Source: Chitinophagales bacterium (GTDB taxonomy: Bacteria; Bacteroidota; Bacteroidia; Chitinophagales; Chitinophagaceae). Taken from it: a DNA stretch of 64,000 bases. How positions within the stretch are numbered: position 1 is the stretch's first letter; each line of letters opens with the position of its first letter. Positions 41,839-51,102 of the stretch are shown here, in pieces. The notes under the pieces are model-generated. The model was not told the DNA's origin, searched no databases, and saw only the letters and a list, made by a program, of their open reading frames with translations. The stretch covers positions 682,001 to 746,000 of the forward strand of contig JAFLBI010000001.1 of assembly GCA_017303835.1 (NCBI GenBank). The letters are read 5' to 3'. The translations under genes and the position numbers were made by a program.

Positions 41839-43909
41839 GTTGCTTCTGGGTTTTCTGGTATAAATACTGATAAATCTCTATCTGAGACCTTATCTTCTTT
41901 TTACCAGCCCAAGATACATAGTTATTACTCAGCTCATTATCCAGCCTACGTGCTTTTACGTTGTCTCTTAATTGTATGTGGATAATCTCTTTCAGTTCCT
42001 GTTTTAGCTCAGGGTCTGTAATGAAGACACCTGCTTCAATACGGTGATCAAGGTTGCGTACCATCCAGTCGGCACTGGAGATCATAATCTTCTCCTTTCC
42101 GCCATTGCCAAAAATTACCACACGGGCATGCTCTAGGTATTCATCCACGATGCTGATAGCTTGTACAGGCGTAGCAGCTTTTTTGATATCCATTTTACCA
42201 CAGAAAATACCACGGATAATCAGTTTCACTTCCACGCCGGCTTTGGCAGCTTCCATGAGTTGATCGATCAGGGTTTTATCGCTGAGTGAATTGGATTTTA
42301 CAATCACACTAGAAGGTTTGCCTGCTTTCGCTAGTTTGATTTCTTTGGCAACATGGGATTGTAAAATTTGTCGCATCGTTATAGGAGAAATGCTCAGTGT
42401 TTTGCAAGTTCGTAATGGCTGCATACCACGCTTCCAGTTAAGGAGGTATTGGAAGATGCGGTTGATGTCTGCCATGATATTTCTATTGCTGGTGAGCAAA
42501 CAATGGTCACCATACACCTTGGCTGTTTTCTCATTCAGGTTGCCAGTACTTACAAAACCATATTGAATGGTTTTATTGCCAACACGTTTTTTAATCACAC
42601 ATAATTTGGCGTGCACTTTCATATTAGGAACACCCAACAACACTTTTACGCCTTCTTCTTCCAATACATTTTTCCATTCGAGATTGGCTTCCTCATCAAA
42701 ACGCGCTTTGAGTTCCAGCATCACCGTTACTTGTTTACCGTTTCGTGCTGCATTGATAAGCGCATTGATGATTTTGGAATTACTAGCTAAACGGTAGGCT
42801 GTAATGTGAATGGACTGAACCTGTGGATCCATGGCTGCTTCGCGAAGCAAATCAATCACCGGATTAAAACTGTGATATGGGAAATGGAGCAATACATCTT
42901 TTTCAAGAATGATGTCTGTTACCCTGTATGCATTTTGTAAAGCTGGGTGCATAAAGGGTGCCCTGCGTGGATTTGGTTTGAATACATCCGGAAAATCCAT
43001 GAAGTGGCGGAAATTATGGATACGTCCACCAGGAATGATATTGCTTTTACGGGAAAGGCTCAGTCTACGTATCAGGTATTCCAATAGGCCAGCATCCATT
43101 TCCTTATCATACACAAAACGTACCGGTTTTCCTTTGCGGCGATTCTTGATACCCTTTTCAATCTTCTCTACAAAAGTGGTACTCACATCATTATCAATAT
43201 CTAATTCTGCATCCTTGGTTACTTTGAATACATGGGCGTCAAAATGATCATAGCCAAAATACGAGAAGATATAGGGCAGGTTAAATCGAATCACATCTTC
43301 CAGCAGGATGATGGCTTTCTCTCCGTTTGCAGAAGGCAATTGTACAAATCTGCCAACAGCTTTTGCCGGCACTTCAATTAACGCATATTTCTGATCATAG
43401 GCTGATTTCTGCTTACGCATCACCACGCCGAGATAGATGCTTTTGTCGTGCAGGTAGGGTAGTTGGGGCAGACTTTCAATCATCAGCGGAATAATGCTTG
43501 GTCGCACTTCCTCTTCAAAAAACCTGGTTACAAATTGTTGCTGTGTTTTATTCAGGTGCTTCTCATCCAATAGAAATATTTTTTCCTTCTTCAGTTCTTT
43601 AAGGATATTATTCCAGATGCGATTGAATTCATTTTGTTGCTGTAATACAATGGTCTGTATCTGATCCAGTATCGCTTGTGGATCATCTTCCATATGCATG
43701 TTCAGTTTGCGACGTTTCTCTGCAAACTCTATCATGCGTTTGAGGGTAGCTACCCGTACACGGAAAAACTCATCAGAATTGTTGGAGAAGATACCGAGAA
43801 AGCGAATACGCTCTTTTAAGGGTACCGTAGGATCATTGGCTTCCTGTAAAACCCTTGCATTAAAACTCAACCAGCTGATATCTCTTGGAATAAACCTGTC
43901 TTTATGCAT
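41819..43909 (-). CDS. ppk1: Polyphosphate kinase 1
   Basis: Makes polyphosphate from ATP. It is 696 residues from the ATG at 43909 (a longer TTG start at 43918 is disfavoured). It opens with PRDISWLSFNARVLQEA and has NSDEFFRVRVATLKRM, then the two phospholipase D-like His motifs: KVHAKLCVI (phosphorylated His, about 437) and a second region around SSADWMVRNLDHRIEAGV. It overlaps ppx by 20 bp; a -7 box lies 20 nt before the start. A synthesis-degradation pair in one operon sets polyphosphate level. Confidence 0.95.
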   Translation of the reverse strand: MHKDRFIPRDISWLSFNARVLQEANDPTVPLKERIRFLGIFSNNSDEFFRVRVATLKRMIEFAEKRRKLNMHMEDDPQAILDQIQTIVLQQQNEFNRIWNNILKELKKEKIFLLDEKHLNKTQQQFVTRFFEEEVRPSIIPLMIESLPQLPYLHDKSIYLGVVMRKQKSAYDQKYALIEVPAKAVGRFVQLPSANGEKAIILLEDVIRFNLPYIFSYFGYDHFDAHVFKVTKDAELDIDNDVSTTFVEKIEKGIKNRRKGKPVRFVYDKEMDAGLLEYLIRRLSLSRKSNIIPGGRIHNFRHFMDFPDVFKPNPRRAPFMHPALQNAYRVTDIILEKDVLLHFPYHSFNPVIDLLREAAMDPQVQSIHITAYRLASNSKIINALINAARNGKQVTVMLELKARFDEEANLEWKNVLEEEGVKVLLGVPNMKVHAKLCVIKKRVGNKTIQYGFVSTGNLNEKTAKVYGDHCLLTSNRNIMADINRIFQYLLNWKRGMQPLRTCKTLSISPITMRQILQSHVAKEIKLAKAGKPSSVIVKSNSLSDKTLIDQLMEAAKAGVEVKLIIRGIFCGKMDIKKAATPVQAISIVDEYLEHARVVIFGNGGKEKIMISSADWMVRNLDHRIEAGVFITDPELKQELKEIIHIQLRDNVKARRLDNELSNNYVSWAGKKKIRSQIEIYQYLYQKTQKQRENRRH

Positions 43910-43929
43910 AACAAGCAACTGTCTTCTAA

Positions 43930-43937
43930 CAAATATA
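43930..43937 (-). promoter_or_regulatory. Candidate -7 box (TATATTTG) for ppk1
   Basis: Perfect TAnnTTTG on the minus strand, 20 nt before the ppk1 ATG at 43909. Confidence 0.5.
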
Positions 43938-43970
43938 CTGCCCGCAATGCCGCAACAATGTTAAGTTTCT

Positions 43971-44468
43971 CTAAGAATAGGAAGATTTGATTTGTTGTAT
44001 CAAGCCCGTAGTAGAAAAGCCTGCTACAATGGGGTTAATGACAACACGTCCGCCATTGGCCATCACTTCTTTAGAACAAACGATCTGTTCAATAGTATAA
44101 TCGCCACCTTTTACCAATACATCAGGCGCAAGTGCGCTTATCAGTTCAAGTGGGGTATCTTCTTCAAAAATGACTACTGCATCAACCATGAGTAAGCTGG
44201 CTAATAATAGTGCGCGACTATGCTGCGTATTCACCGGACGGGCATCACCTTTGAGGCGTTTCACACTTGCATCACTGTTCAATCCTACAACTAAATAATC
44301 AGCTTCTTTGGCAGCAGCTGACAAGGAGAAAATATGGCCCTCATGCAGGATATCGAAACAACCATTGGTAAAAGCAACTGTTTTACCCAGCACTTTCCAG
44401 GATGCGATCATAGATTGCGCTTTTGCGAGGTCCATGATCTTTTGTTCGATGATATCAGCTTTTTTCAT
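43971..44468 (-). CDS. rfaE2: D-glycero-beta-D-manno-heptose 1-phosphate adenylyltransferase
   Basis: Makes the ADP-heptose precursor of lipopolysaccharide core. It is 165 residues with AFTNGCFDILHEGHIFSL (nucleotidyltransferase HxGH motif), LVVGLNSDASVKRLKG, RPVNTQHSRALLLA, PDVLVKGGDYTIEQIV and the closing GFSTTGLIQQIK. This is the stand-alone HldE C-terminal domain. It overlaps the flippase-domain gene upstream by 14 bp; no other heptose gene is seen in the window. Confidence 0.92.
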   Translation of the reverse strand: MKKADIIEQKIMDLAKAQSMIASWKVLGKTVAFTNGCFDILHEGHIFSLSAAAKEADYLVVGLNSDASVKRLKGDARPVNTQHSRALLLASLLMVDAVVIFEEDTPLELISALAPDVLVKGGDYTIEQIVCSKEVMANGGRVVINPIVAGFSTTGLIQQIKSSYS

Positions 44469-45468
44469 GTGTGCGTTTTCTATTGTAGATGGGCAATAAT
44501 CCCAGACTGATAAAGCCCATTAATAAAACAATGCCAAACTGTGCCAGCCATTGTAAGGTACCGTTCGCATAACCCATTTCAAATGGCACATTGCTTAATT
44601 CTAATACTTTGGCAATAAAGAATGCGTAAGCACCAATGCCACCAGGTGTAAGAATCATACCAATACTAGCGAATGCCAAAGCAGAGATAGCGTCAGCTAA
44701 ACTTAAGTGACTGGTTGCTTCAATCGCAAATAAGCCAACCCAAGTTCCTACAATATATAGTATCCAGATGGCTGCGCTGTATACAATGAATAAACCCTTT
44801 TGTCTGAGTTTACGTACACTGCTGATACCTTCCCAAATACCCAATAAAATATGTTTGATTTTTTCTACGATGGCGAGGTGCGCAAATTGCTTAAACCAAT
44901 AGATGATGGCACCAATAATGGCGATGATAATGCATAGCAGAATAACCAGCTTATTTGCGTTAATATTTCCAGCTTTGTCTTGAAAAGCTTGTTGAAACAA
45001 ATTGATGGCATACTGCCCAACGATATCGAACTGAAGAATAAAAGCCAATACAAAAACCAAAGCCAGCGAGATCACATCAAAAGCTCGTTCTGCTACAATA
45101 GTCCCGACCAATTTCTGAGCAGGTACTTTCTCGTAGCGAGCAAGAATGGTGCATTTCAATACTTCACCCAAACGTGGAACCGCGAGATTGGCCAGATAGC
45201 CCACCATCACTGCAAAAAAAGCATTGGGCAAGCTTGGATGATAACCCATGGGTTCGATCAGAATTTTCCAGCGTAATGCACGCAACACATGGCTGGCTGT
45301 CAGAATCAGGAAAACAGGAAAAACGAGCCAATAGCGGGCATTACTTAATGCGGCTTTGAATTCACCCCATTTATCGGCTGGAATCTGCTGCAGACTCCAC
45401 CACACCAGAAAAATCCCGATACCGAGAAAAAGCACGTATTGCAGTATGGAACCAAGTTTCTTGTTCAT
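44455..45468 (-). CDS. Lysylphosphatidylglycerol-synthase TM/flippase-like membrane protein
   Basis: Polytopic inner-membrane protein of 337 residues with about eight spans (AglD/MprF-like flippase domain, UPF0104). Conserved pieces are LRALRWKILIEP (about 65), NLAVPRLGEVLKCTILARYE, VAERAFDVISLAL, and GMILTPGGIGAYAFFIAKVL. MprF-like relatives flip lipids; this stand-alone form lacks the aminoacyl transferase domain. Upstream of rfaE2 (14-bp overlap) and 25 bp after panD; a link to lipid or LPS export is plausible. Confidence 0.82.
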   Translation of the reverse strand: MNKKLGSILQYVLFLGIGIFLVWWSLQQIPADKWGEFKAALSNARYWLVFPVFLILTASHVLRALRWKILIEPMGYHPSLPNAFFAVMVGYLANLAVPRLGEVLKCTILARYEKVPAQKLVGTIVAERAFDVISLALVFVLAFILQFDIVGQYAINLFQQAFQDKAGNINANKLVILLCIIIAIIGAIIYWFKQFAHLAIVEKIKHILLGIWEGISSVRKLRQKGLFIVYSAAIWILYIVGTWVGLFAIEATSHLSLADAISALAFASIGMILTPGGIGAYAFFIAKVLELSNVPFEMGYANGTLQWLAQFGIVLLMGFISLGLLPIYNRKRTHEKS

Positions 45469-45493
45469 GCTGCGGCAATTTACTAAGGCTTAT

Positions 45494-45838
45494 TTACAAT
45501 CGGTTGCCTTCTTTCGGAAAGACCACCCAGGGTTGGAATTGTTTGGCGGTTTCGAAATCCATTTGTGCATAAGATATAATCACCACCAAATCACCCACTG
45601 CACCTCTACGCGCCGCAGGGCCATTTAAACAAACCACGCCACTACCAGCTTTTCCTTTGATTAGGTAAGTCTCAATGCGTTCACCATTGTTTACATTCAC
45701 AATCTGTACTTTCTCACCTTCAATCATATTGGCAGCAGCCATCAGATCGGCATCTAGCGTAAGGCTACCAACATAATGGAGATTGGCTTCTGTGATCGTT
45801 ACTCGGTGAATTTTAGATTTGATTACCTCTATCAGCAT
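45494..45838 (-). CDS. panD: Aspartate 1-decarboxylase
   Basis: Makes beta-alanine for pantothenate. Proenzyme of 114 residues that cuts itself at Gly24-Ser25 (YVGSLTLD) to form the pyruvoyl cofactor. Other conserved parts are [26 protein letters not shown] and [12 protein letters not shown]. It lies 53 bp from the upstream panC gene, same strand; panC, panD, the flippase-domain gene and rfaE2 may form one operon. Confidence 0.96.
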   Translation of the reverse strand: MLIEVIKSKIHRVTITEANLHYVGSLTLDADLMAAANMIEGEKVQIVNVNNGERIETYLIKGKAGSGVVCLNGPAARRGAVGDLVVIISYAQMDFETAKQFQPWVVFPKEGNRL

Positions 45839-45891
45839 AGATCATGATTTGGGCACGCAAGGTAAGGGGCTGTTTGATACGGTGATGTTAA

Positions 45892-46743
45892 TTATGGATA
45901 TAGTGCCAGGTTATCAATGAGCCTTACGCCGCCGAGAAATGCTGCAATCAATGCAACACAGGGCGTTGAGCCGTCCCAATCATGGATAGGTTCGAGCGTT
46001 TCGGCATCAGCTATGCTGACATAATCAATCGGATTAAAGCCTACAGCTTCTAATTGCGCTTTAGCGGTATCAACAAGTATGTCGGTATTGCCCGCTTTAA
46101 GATTGGCCTTCAGGTATTGCAGGGATTTGAAAATTGCGGTTGCATTTGCTCGGGATGCAGCATCTAAACGTATATTCCGGCTACTCATGGCCAGTCCGTC
46201 AGTCTCACGCAGGGTAGGCGATTTTACCAATTGAATATGCTTGCCTGTCAATTCAAGCATCTTACTGATCACCATGCATTGTTGGTAATCTTTTTGTCCT
46301 AAAAAAAGGACATCGGGTTGTACAGCATCCAATAATCGGTTTACTACCTGACAAACTCCTTGAAAATGGCCGGGACGATAATGTCCTTCCAACAATTCTT
46401 CCAATCGGCCTAAAGGATACTGTTCCAGACCTTTGGTGCCCGTAGGGTAGATGTCGCCAATTCCGGGTAGATAAAGGATATCACACCCTGCTTTTTCCAA
46501 GGCTTGAATATCCTTATCCAAGGTGACAGGATATTTCGCAAAGTCTTGTTGATCATTGAATTGGGTAGGGTTAATGAAAATACTGCATACAGTGATGGAT
46601 GTGCTACTCTTGCTTTGCGCGATCAAGGAAATATGTCCATCATGCAAAGCCCCCATAGTGGGTACAAAGCCTATTGACGTGTTTTTTGTAACTGTTTTTT
46701 TTAGGTAAGCCTGCAGGTCTGCTGAATGTTTAAAAAGGATCAT
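45892..46743 (-). CDS. panC: Pantothenate synthetase
   Basis: Joins pantoate and beta-alanine using ATP. It is 283 residues with the HIGH-like motif VPTMGALHDGHISL (about 28), FINPTQFN, GHYRPGHFQGVCQVVNRLL, FLGQKDYQQCMVI, and the KMSKS-like AMSSRNIRL (about 185). Upstream of panD. It is divergent from the GT5-domain gene, an order I recall as common in Bacteroidota. Confidence 0.96.
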   Translation of the reverse strand: MILFKHSADLQAYLKKTVTKNTSIGFVPTMGALHDGHISLIAQSKSSTSITVCSIFINPTQFNDQQDFAKYPVTLDKDIQALEKAGCDILYLPGIGDIYPTGTKGLEQYPLGRLEELLEGHYRPGHFQGVCQVVNRLLDAVQPDVLFLGQKDYQQCMVISKMLELTGKHIQLVKSPTLRETDGLAMSSRNIRLDAASRANATAIFKSLQYLKANLKAGNTDILVDTAKAQLEAVGFNPIDYVSIADAETLEPIHDWDGSTPCVALIAAFLGGVRLIDNLALYP

Positions 46744-46776
46744 AGTGGATGGTTTTCAGTACCTACTACAGGGGCT

Positions 46777-46810
46777 TTTGCCTGAATTCGGGGTAATTTT
46801 CGTACTTTCG
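46777..46810 (+). promoter_or_regulatory. Candidate promoter (-33 TTTG, -7 TACTTTCG) for the GT5-domain gene
   Basis: TTTG at 46777-46780 and TACTTTCG at 46803-46810 with a 22-nt spacer; one mismatch to the -7 consensus. Confidence 0.45.
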
Positions 46811-46850
46811 CACCCTTATTTTACAGGCTACCTGCTAAAACAGCGAACTG

Positions 46851-47669
46851 ATGTCAACAAAGAAAAGAATTTTATTCATTGCCACTGAGATGTCGCCCTA
46901 TCTGGAGCTGACAGAGTTTGCCGAGATTGTTAACAAATTAGCCATCAAGAGTAATGATAGCGGACTGGAAGTAAGATGCATCATGCCACGATTTGGTGTG
47001 ATCAATGAGCGCAGACACAGATTGCATGAGGTAGTACGCTTATCCGGTATCAATGTAACAGTTGATGATGATGATTATCCATTGCAGATTAAAGTAGCTT
47101 CTCTGCCAAATGCACGTTTACAGGTTTATTTTCTCGAAAACGAAGACTTCTTCAAGCGCAAATATATTTTCCATGATGAGCAGGAACAATGGTTTGATGA
47201 CAATGATTTAAGAACCATATTTTTCTGTAAAGGCGCTTTGGAAACAGTGAAAAAATTTGGCTGGCCACCTGATATCATCCATTGCAGTGGCTGGATGACA
47301 GGTTTGATCCCTGCTTATATTAAAACTGCTTATAAGCGTGAACCAGTGTTCAGTAATAGTAAGGTGATCTTCACCATTGGTCAGAATACTTTTGCTGAGA
47401 AACTGGGTGCTGATTTTCTGAAACGCGCAGTGATCAACGCGAATATTAAAGAAAAGGATCTGGATGCATTCAAAGACAGCAACAATACTGCCTTGTTCAA
47501 AGGAGGTGCTGCACATGCTGATGCAATCACATTCGGAGCAGATACTATTGAGAAAAAATTGACAGATGAATTCACCAAAGTAAAAGGTAAGAAGGTTGTG
47601 CCTTTTAAAGGGTGGGATTCTGATTTAACAGAGTATTTAGAATTGTACAACGACCTTGCAAGCAAGTAA
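46851..47669 (+). CDS. GT5-type glycogen/starch synthase N-terminal-domain protein
   Basis: Protein of 272 residues covering only the N-terminal Rossmann domain of GT5 glycogen synthases. It begins RILFIATEMSPYLELTEFAE and continues RCIMPRFGVINERRHRLHEV, DIIHCSGWMTGLIPAY and FTIGQNTFAE. The KxGGL ADP-glucose loop is replaced (SPYLELTEFAE), and the C-terminal catalytic domain is missing, so it is unlikely to make glycogen. It may be a regulator or a sugar-binding remnant. It has its own promoter and is followed within 10 bp by the DUF4270 gene. Confidence 0.8.
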   Translation: MSTKKRILFIATEMSPYLELTEFAEIVNKLAIKSNDSGLEVRCIMPRFGVINERRHRLHEVVRLSGINVTVDDDDYPLQIKVASLPNARLQVYFLENEDFFKRKYIFHDEQEQWFDDNDLRTIFFCKGALETVKKFGWPPDIIHCSGWMTGLIPAYIKTAYKREPVFSNSKVIFTIGQNTFAEKLGADFLKRAVINANIKEKDLDAFKDSNNTALFKGGAAHADAITFGADTIEKKLTDEFTKVKGKKVVPFKGWDSDLTEYLELYNDLASK

Positions 47670-47679
47670 TTACGAGCCC

Positions 47680-49209
47680 ATGTCTTTGAAATTTCCGGTG
47701 CGGAATTCCATTGTTTTCCTGCTTTCTTTAACCCTTGTTTTCGGCTGTACCAGAATCACTTCTACTGATATTGGTGGCTCACTGATTCCAGCAATTGATG
47801 GGGTGAATACCCTTGATACAAGTTTCACTGTAGAAACGGACATTTTTGAAGATGCCGATACGACTAAGGTTGGTGGCAGCGATTTGCATATGCTGGGACA
47901 TTTGAATGATCCCCAATTTGGCACAACCAATGCATCCATTTATCTAGAGACATTGCCACCTTTTTTCCCTTATACAAATGGACAGCCTAAAGACAGTATC
48001 AAAGCTGATTCTGCGATATTGATGCTTGCTTACAAAGGCTTTTACGGTGATTCCACAAAACCATTGTCTGTTTCTGTATATGAAATCAACCCTGCGAAAG
48101 GATTGAATCCGCTGGTGAATTATCCATCTGGTCCATTACCAACAACATTGCCTGTTGCGCATTTCCCAACTCCCTTGGCAACACAGCAGGTAGATATTCG
48201 CAGATTGGCAGATTCAGTGGTTACTGTTTATGAAAGGGCAATTAATATGATTCGAATCAAATTGCCTGTCAGCATTGCTTCAAAATTGCTGAACCAATTC
48301 GATACCACAAATGCCTATAAAACAGACTCTGCTTTCAGAGCCAATTTTGGCGGATTAGCCATTAAAGTAAACTCCAGCGCTAATACCAATGCGTTGATGA
48401 AAATCGCTTTAGCAGACGGTAATACCAAGCTGGGACTTTATTATCGATATCCATATACCAGATCTGATGGTGTTAGAAAGGATAGTGCTGATGCAGTTTA
48501 CTATACATTTTCCAATGCCAATACTGGCTTCCAGTATGGACATGCAAATTTCATAGAACGTAATCGCAGCGCTGCTACTGGTTTGAATAATATTAATAAT
48601 TTCCTCTCTAATAATCCTGCTACACAAAAAGACAGTATTCTACATGTACAAACCGGCCCAGGCACTTTTGTTCGTCTGCGCATACCCGGTTTAAAAGGCA
48701 TGAGTAGCAGAATCATCCACCGTGCTGAACTTATTACAGAGCAAGTTCCTGATGATAATAATCTTAGCGCGGAACTGGATCAATTGTTGCCACCCAATAT
48801 GCTCTTCCTGGGTATTTATGATAGCTTGAATAAGCGTAAACGGAATATCCCTAATGATTTTCAAGTAGTGCAGGGTGGTACAACCAATGTGAACATATTC
48901 GGTGGCAATCTGGTCTATCGCTCATTAAATGGGTACAATAGAGTAGCAACATACACCTTCAATATCAGCCGTTATGTACAAGGTATTATTACTAGAAATG
49001 ACAATGAATTTGACCTGAGAATTTATGCCCCTGTTGTTGGTGATTACTTATTTTACAGTGATCCCTTCCCTGGTAATAACCTGACGCAATTGCTTTTCTT
49101 TAATTCATTCTCAGCAAATGATGCTGCCATTGGCAGAGTGAGGCTGGGAGGAGGTAATCACAGTAAGTTCAGGCTGAGGTTACGCATAATTTATTCACGT
49201 ACTTCTTAA
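47680..49209 (+). CDS. DUF4270 lipoprotein
   Basis: Lipoprotein of 509 residues from the ATG at 47680; lipobox LVFGCTR with Cys about 24. The mature protein is beta-rich with repeated Ser/Thr/Asn stretches, DTSFTVETDIFEDADTTKVG near the N-terminus and RVRLGGGNHSKFRLRLRIIYS at the end, as in DUF4270 proteins of Bacteroidota. The function is unknown. The gene follows the GT5-domain gene by 10 bp, so the two are probably co-transcribed. A longer frame starting with TTG at 47656 is rejected. Confidence 0.8.
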   Translation: MSLKFPVRNSIVFLLSLTLVFGCTRITSTDIGGSLIPAIDGVNTLDTSFTVETDIFEDADTTKVGGSDLHMLGHLNDPQFGTTNASIYLETLPPFFPYTNGQPKDSIKADSAILMLAYKGFYGDSTKPLSVSVYEINPAKGLNPLVNYPSGPLPTTLPVAHFPTPLATQQVDIRRLADSVVTVYERAINMIRIKLPVSIASKLLNQFDTTNAYKTDSAFRANFGGLAIKVNSSANTNALMKIALADGNTKLGLYYRYPYTRSDGVRKDSADAVYYTFSNANTGFQYGHANFIERNRSAATGLNNINNFLSNNPATQKDSILHVQTGPGTFVRLRIPGLKGMSSRIIHRAELITEQVPDDNNLSAELDQLLPPNMLFLGIYDSLNKRKRNIPNDFQVVQGGTTNVNIFGGNLVYRSLNGYNRVATYTFNISRYVQGIITRNDNEFDLRIYAPVVGDYLFYSDPFPGNNLTQLLFFNSFSANDAAIGRVRLGGGNHSKFRLRLRIIYSRTS

Positions 49210-49226
49210 TTACGATAAGTTCCCTA

Positions 49227-49234
49227 TATTTTTG
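49227..49234 (+). promoter_or_regulatory. Candidate -7 box (TATTTTTG) for metK
   Basis: Perfect TAnnTTTG, 31 nt before the metK ATG. The leader is too short for a SAM riboswitch. Confidence 0.5.
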
Positions 49235-49265
49235 CACCCGAATTCAAAATTTATAACCAATTCAT

Positions 49266-50546
49266 ATGCCTTATTTATTTACTTCTGAAAGCGTTTCTGA
49301 AGGACATCCGGACAAAGTAGCCGATCAGATTTCTGACGCTTTAATCGACAATTTCCTTGCTTACGATGCACAGTCCAAAGTGGCTTGTGAAACGCTGGTG
49401 ACTACCGGTCAGGTAGTACTGGCAGGTGAGGTGAAGTCTAAGACTTACCTGGATGTACAGGAAATTGCTCGTGAAGTGATTCGCAATATTGGCTATACCA
49501 AGGCTGAGTACATGTTTGAAGCCAATTCTTGCGGTATCCTTTCTGCTATTCATGAGCAGAGTGCAGATATCAACCGTGGTGTTGACCGTTCTGTAAAGAA
49601 GCTGAGCTTTGAAGCTAAGGCCAACGCACAAGGTGCCGGTGACCAGGGTATGATGTTCGGTTACGCTACCCGCGAAACCGACAACTACATGCCATTGGCT
49701 TTGGATCTGGCACACAAGATTCTGCAGGAACTGTCTAAGACCCGCAGAGCTGGTAAAGAAATGAAGTACCTGCGTCCTGATGCAAAGAGTCAGGTTACTA
49801 TCGAATACGATGATAACAATGTTCCGGTACGTATTGATACCATCGTTGTATCTACACAACACGACGATTTCGGTAGCGATAAGCAGATGCTGGAGCAAAT
49901 CCGTAAGGATATCATCGGTATCATTATCCCACGCGTGAAAAAGCAATTGAAAGCTTCTTTGCAGAAGTTATTCAATGATCAAATCACCTACCATATCAAC
50001 CCAACAGGCAAATTCGTTATCGGTGGTCCACATGGGGATACTGGTTTGACTGGTCGTAAGATCATCGTAGATACATATGGTGGTAAAGGTGCACACGGTG
50101 GTGGTGCATTTAGCGGTAAAGATCCTTCTAAGGTTGACCGTTCTGCCGCTTATGCAACACGTCATATAGCCAAGAACCTGGTAGCTGCAGGTCTTTGCGA
50201 TGAAGTACTGGTACAGGTATCTTATGCGATTGGTGTTGCCAAGCCTTGTGGCTTGTACATCAATACTTATGGCACTGCTAAAGTGAACAAGACTGACGGT
50301 GAGATTGCTCGTATTGTAGAGAAAATCTTCGATATGCGTCCTTACGCTATTGAGCAGCGCCTGAAACTGCGTAACCCTATTTATGCTGAGACTGCTGCCT
50401 ATGGTCACATGGGTCGCGAACCTAAAAAGGTTACAAAGGTGTTCAACAAGGGTAAAGACACAGAGAAGAAAGTGGAAGTTGAGCTGTTTACTTGGGAAAA
50501 ACTGGATTATGTTGACCAAGTGAAAAAAGCTTTTAAAATCAAATAA
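49266..50546 (+). CDS. metK: S-adenosylmethionine synthetase
   Basis: Makes SAM from methionine and ATP. It is 426 residues, slightly long because of a C-terminal insert ([20 protein letters not shown]). Seen: [66 protein letters not shown] (both SAM synthetase signatures). A terminator follows. Several SAM-dependent methyltransferases (TPMT-like, TylF-like, RlmB) are in the window but not in its operon. Confidence 0.97.
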   Translation: MPYLFTSESVSEGHPDKVADQISDALIDNFLAYDAQSKVACETLVTTGQVVLAGEVKSKTYLDVQEIAREVIRNIGYTKAEYMFEANSCGILSAIHEQSADINRGVDRSVKKLSFEAKANAQGAGDQGMMFGYATRETDNYMPLALDLAHKILQELSKTRRAGKEMKYLRPDAKSQVTIEYDDNNVPVRIDTIVVSTQHDDFGSDKQMLEQIRKDIIGIIIPRVKKQLKASLQKLFNDQITYHINPTGKFVIGGPHGDTGLTGRKIIVDTYGGKGAHGGGAFSGKDPSKVDRSAAYATRHIAKNLVAAGLCDEVLVQVSYAIGVAKPCGLYINTYGTAKVNKTDGEIARIVEKIFDMRPYAIEQRLKLRNPIYAETAAYGHMGREPKKVTKVFNKGKDTEKKVEVELFTWEKLDYVDQVKKAFKIK

Positions 50547-50563
50547 TCAACAATTATTACTTG

Positions 50564-50598
50564 AAAACCTCTGTCATCCGGCAGAGGTTTTTTATTTT
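50564..50598 (+). terminator. Rho-independent terminator after metK
   Basis: Stem AAAACCTCTG / CAGAGGTTTT with an 8-nt loop, then TTTATTTT. Confidence 0.9.
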
Positions 50599-50604
50599 CA
50601 GCAC

Positions 50605-51102
50605 ATGAGAAAAATAGGCATCCCACTGCTTGCAACCATACTTGTATTTATTTTGATGCGCATACAAGGCGCATCTTTATTCAGCCAGTTTTCACCAGGA
50701 GGTATTGTTGACTTTGAATTAGCTCGCACATCAGACCAAGTACAAAAGTATTTGCTGCTCTGGAATAACGCAGTCATCAAATGGAATATTACCATCGACT
50801 TTTTCTTCATCATCACCTACACTTGGTTATTATACGCTTGGCTAAAATGGATTAGACAATTTCTGCAAAGTGTTATTCGACAAAACATCAATCTTTGGCT
50901 GAGTAGAGCAGTAGTGTTGGTGGGCATTTTGGATGTATTGGAAAACTGCCTGATGCTGTTTACCATTAAAGGATTGTACAATGCATTCAGCTTGGAAGCT
51001 ACTTATTGGTTTGCTGTAGTTAAATTCGCTTTAGCAGGCCTAACCCTTATGTACATTCTACTGAATAGTCTGTTGATTGCTGTATCAAATAAAAGAGCGT
51101 GA
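50605..51102 (+). CDS. Four-span membrane protein of unknown function
   Basis: Protein of 165 residues with four hydrophobic spans (about 4-20, 62-83, 100-120, 137-160). RTSDQVQKYLLLW, GILDVLENCLMLF and KFALAGLTLMYILLNSLLIA are the longest recognisable blocks. No family is named. Its stop overlaps the NUDIX start codon (GTGA, 4 bp), and it begins 7 bp after the metK terminator tail. Confidence 0.65.
   Translation: MRKIGIPLLATILVFILMRIQGASLFSQFSPGGIVDFELARTSDQVQKYLLLWNNAVIKWNITIDFFFIITYTWLLYAWLKWIRQFLQSVIRQNINLWLSRAVVLVGILDVLENCLMLFTIKGLYNAFSLEATYWFAVVKFALAGLTLMYILLNSLLIAVSNKRA

Noticed and set aside
46851-47669. Functional glycogen synthase
   Set aside because: The protein ends after the N-terminal domain and the ADP-glucose loop is altered.
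49210-49265. SAM riboswitch upstream of metK
   Set aside because: Only 56 bp separate the genes and the -7 box leaves about 25 nt of leader, too short for known SAM aptamers; no conserved aptamer pattern was seen.
49341-49946. Open frames antisense to metK (201 codons here, another at 49968-50519)
   Set aside because: Both are opposite a clear metK and show no family features or start signals.
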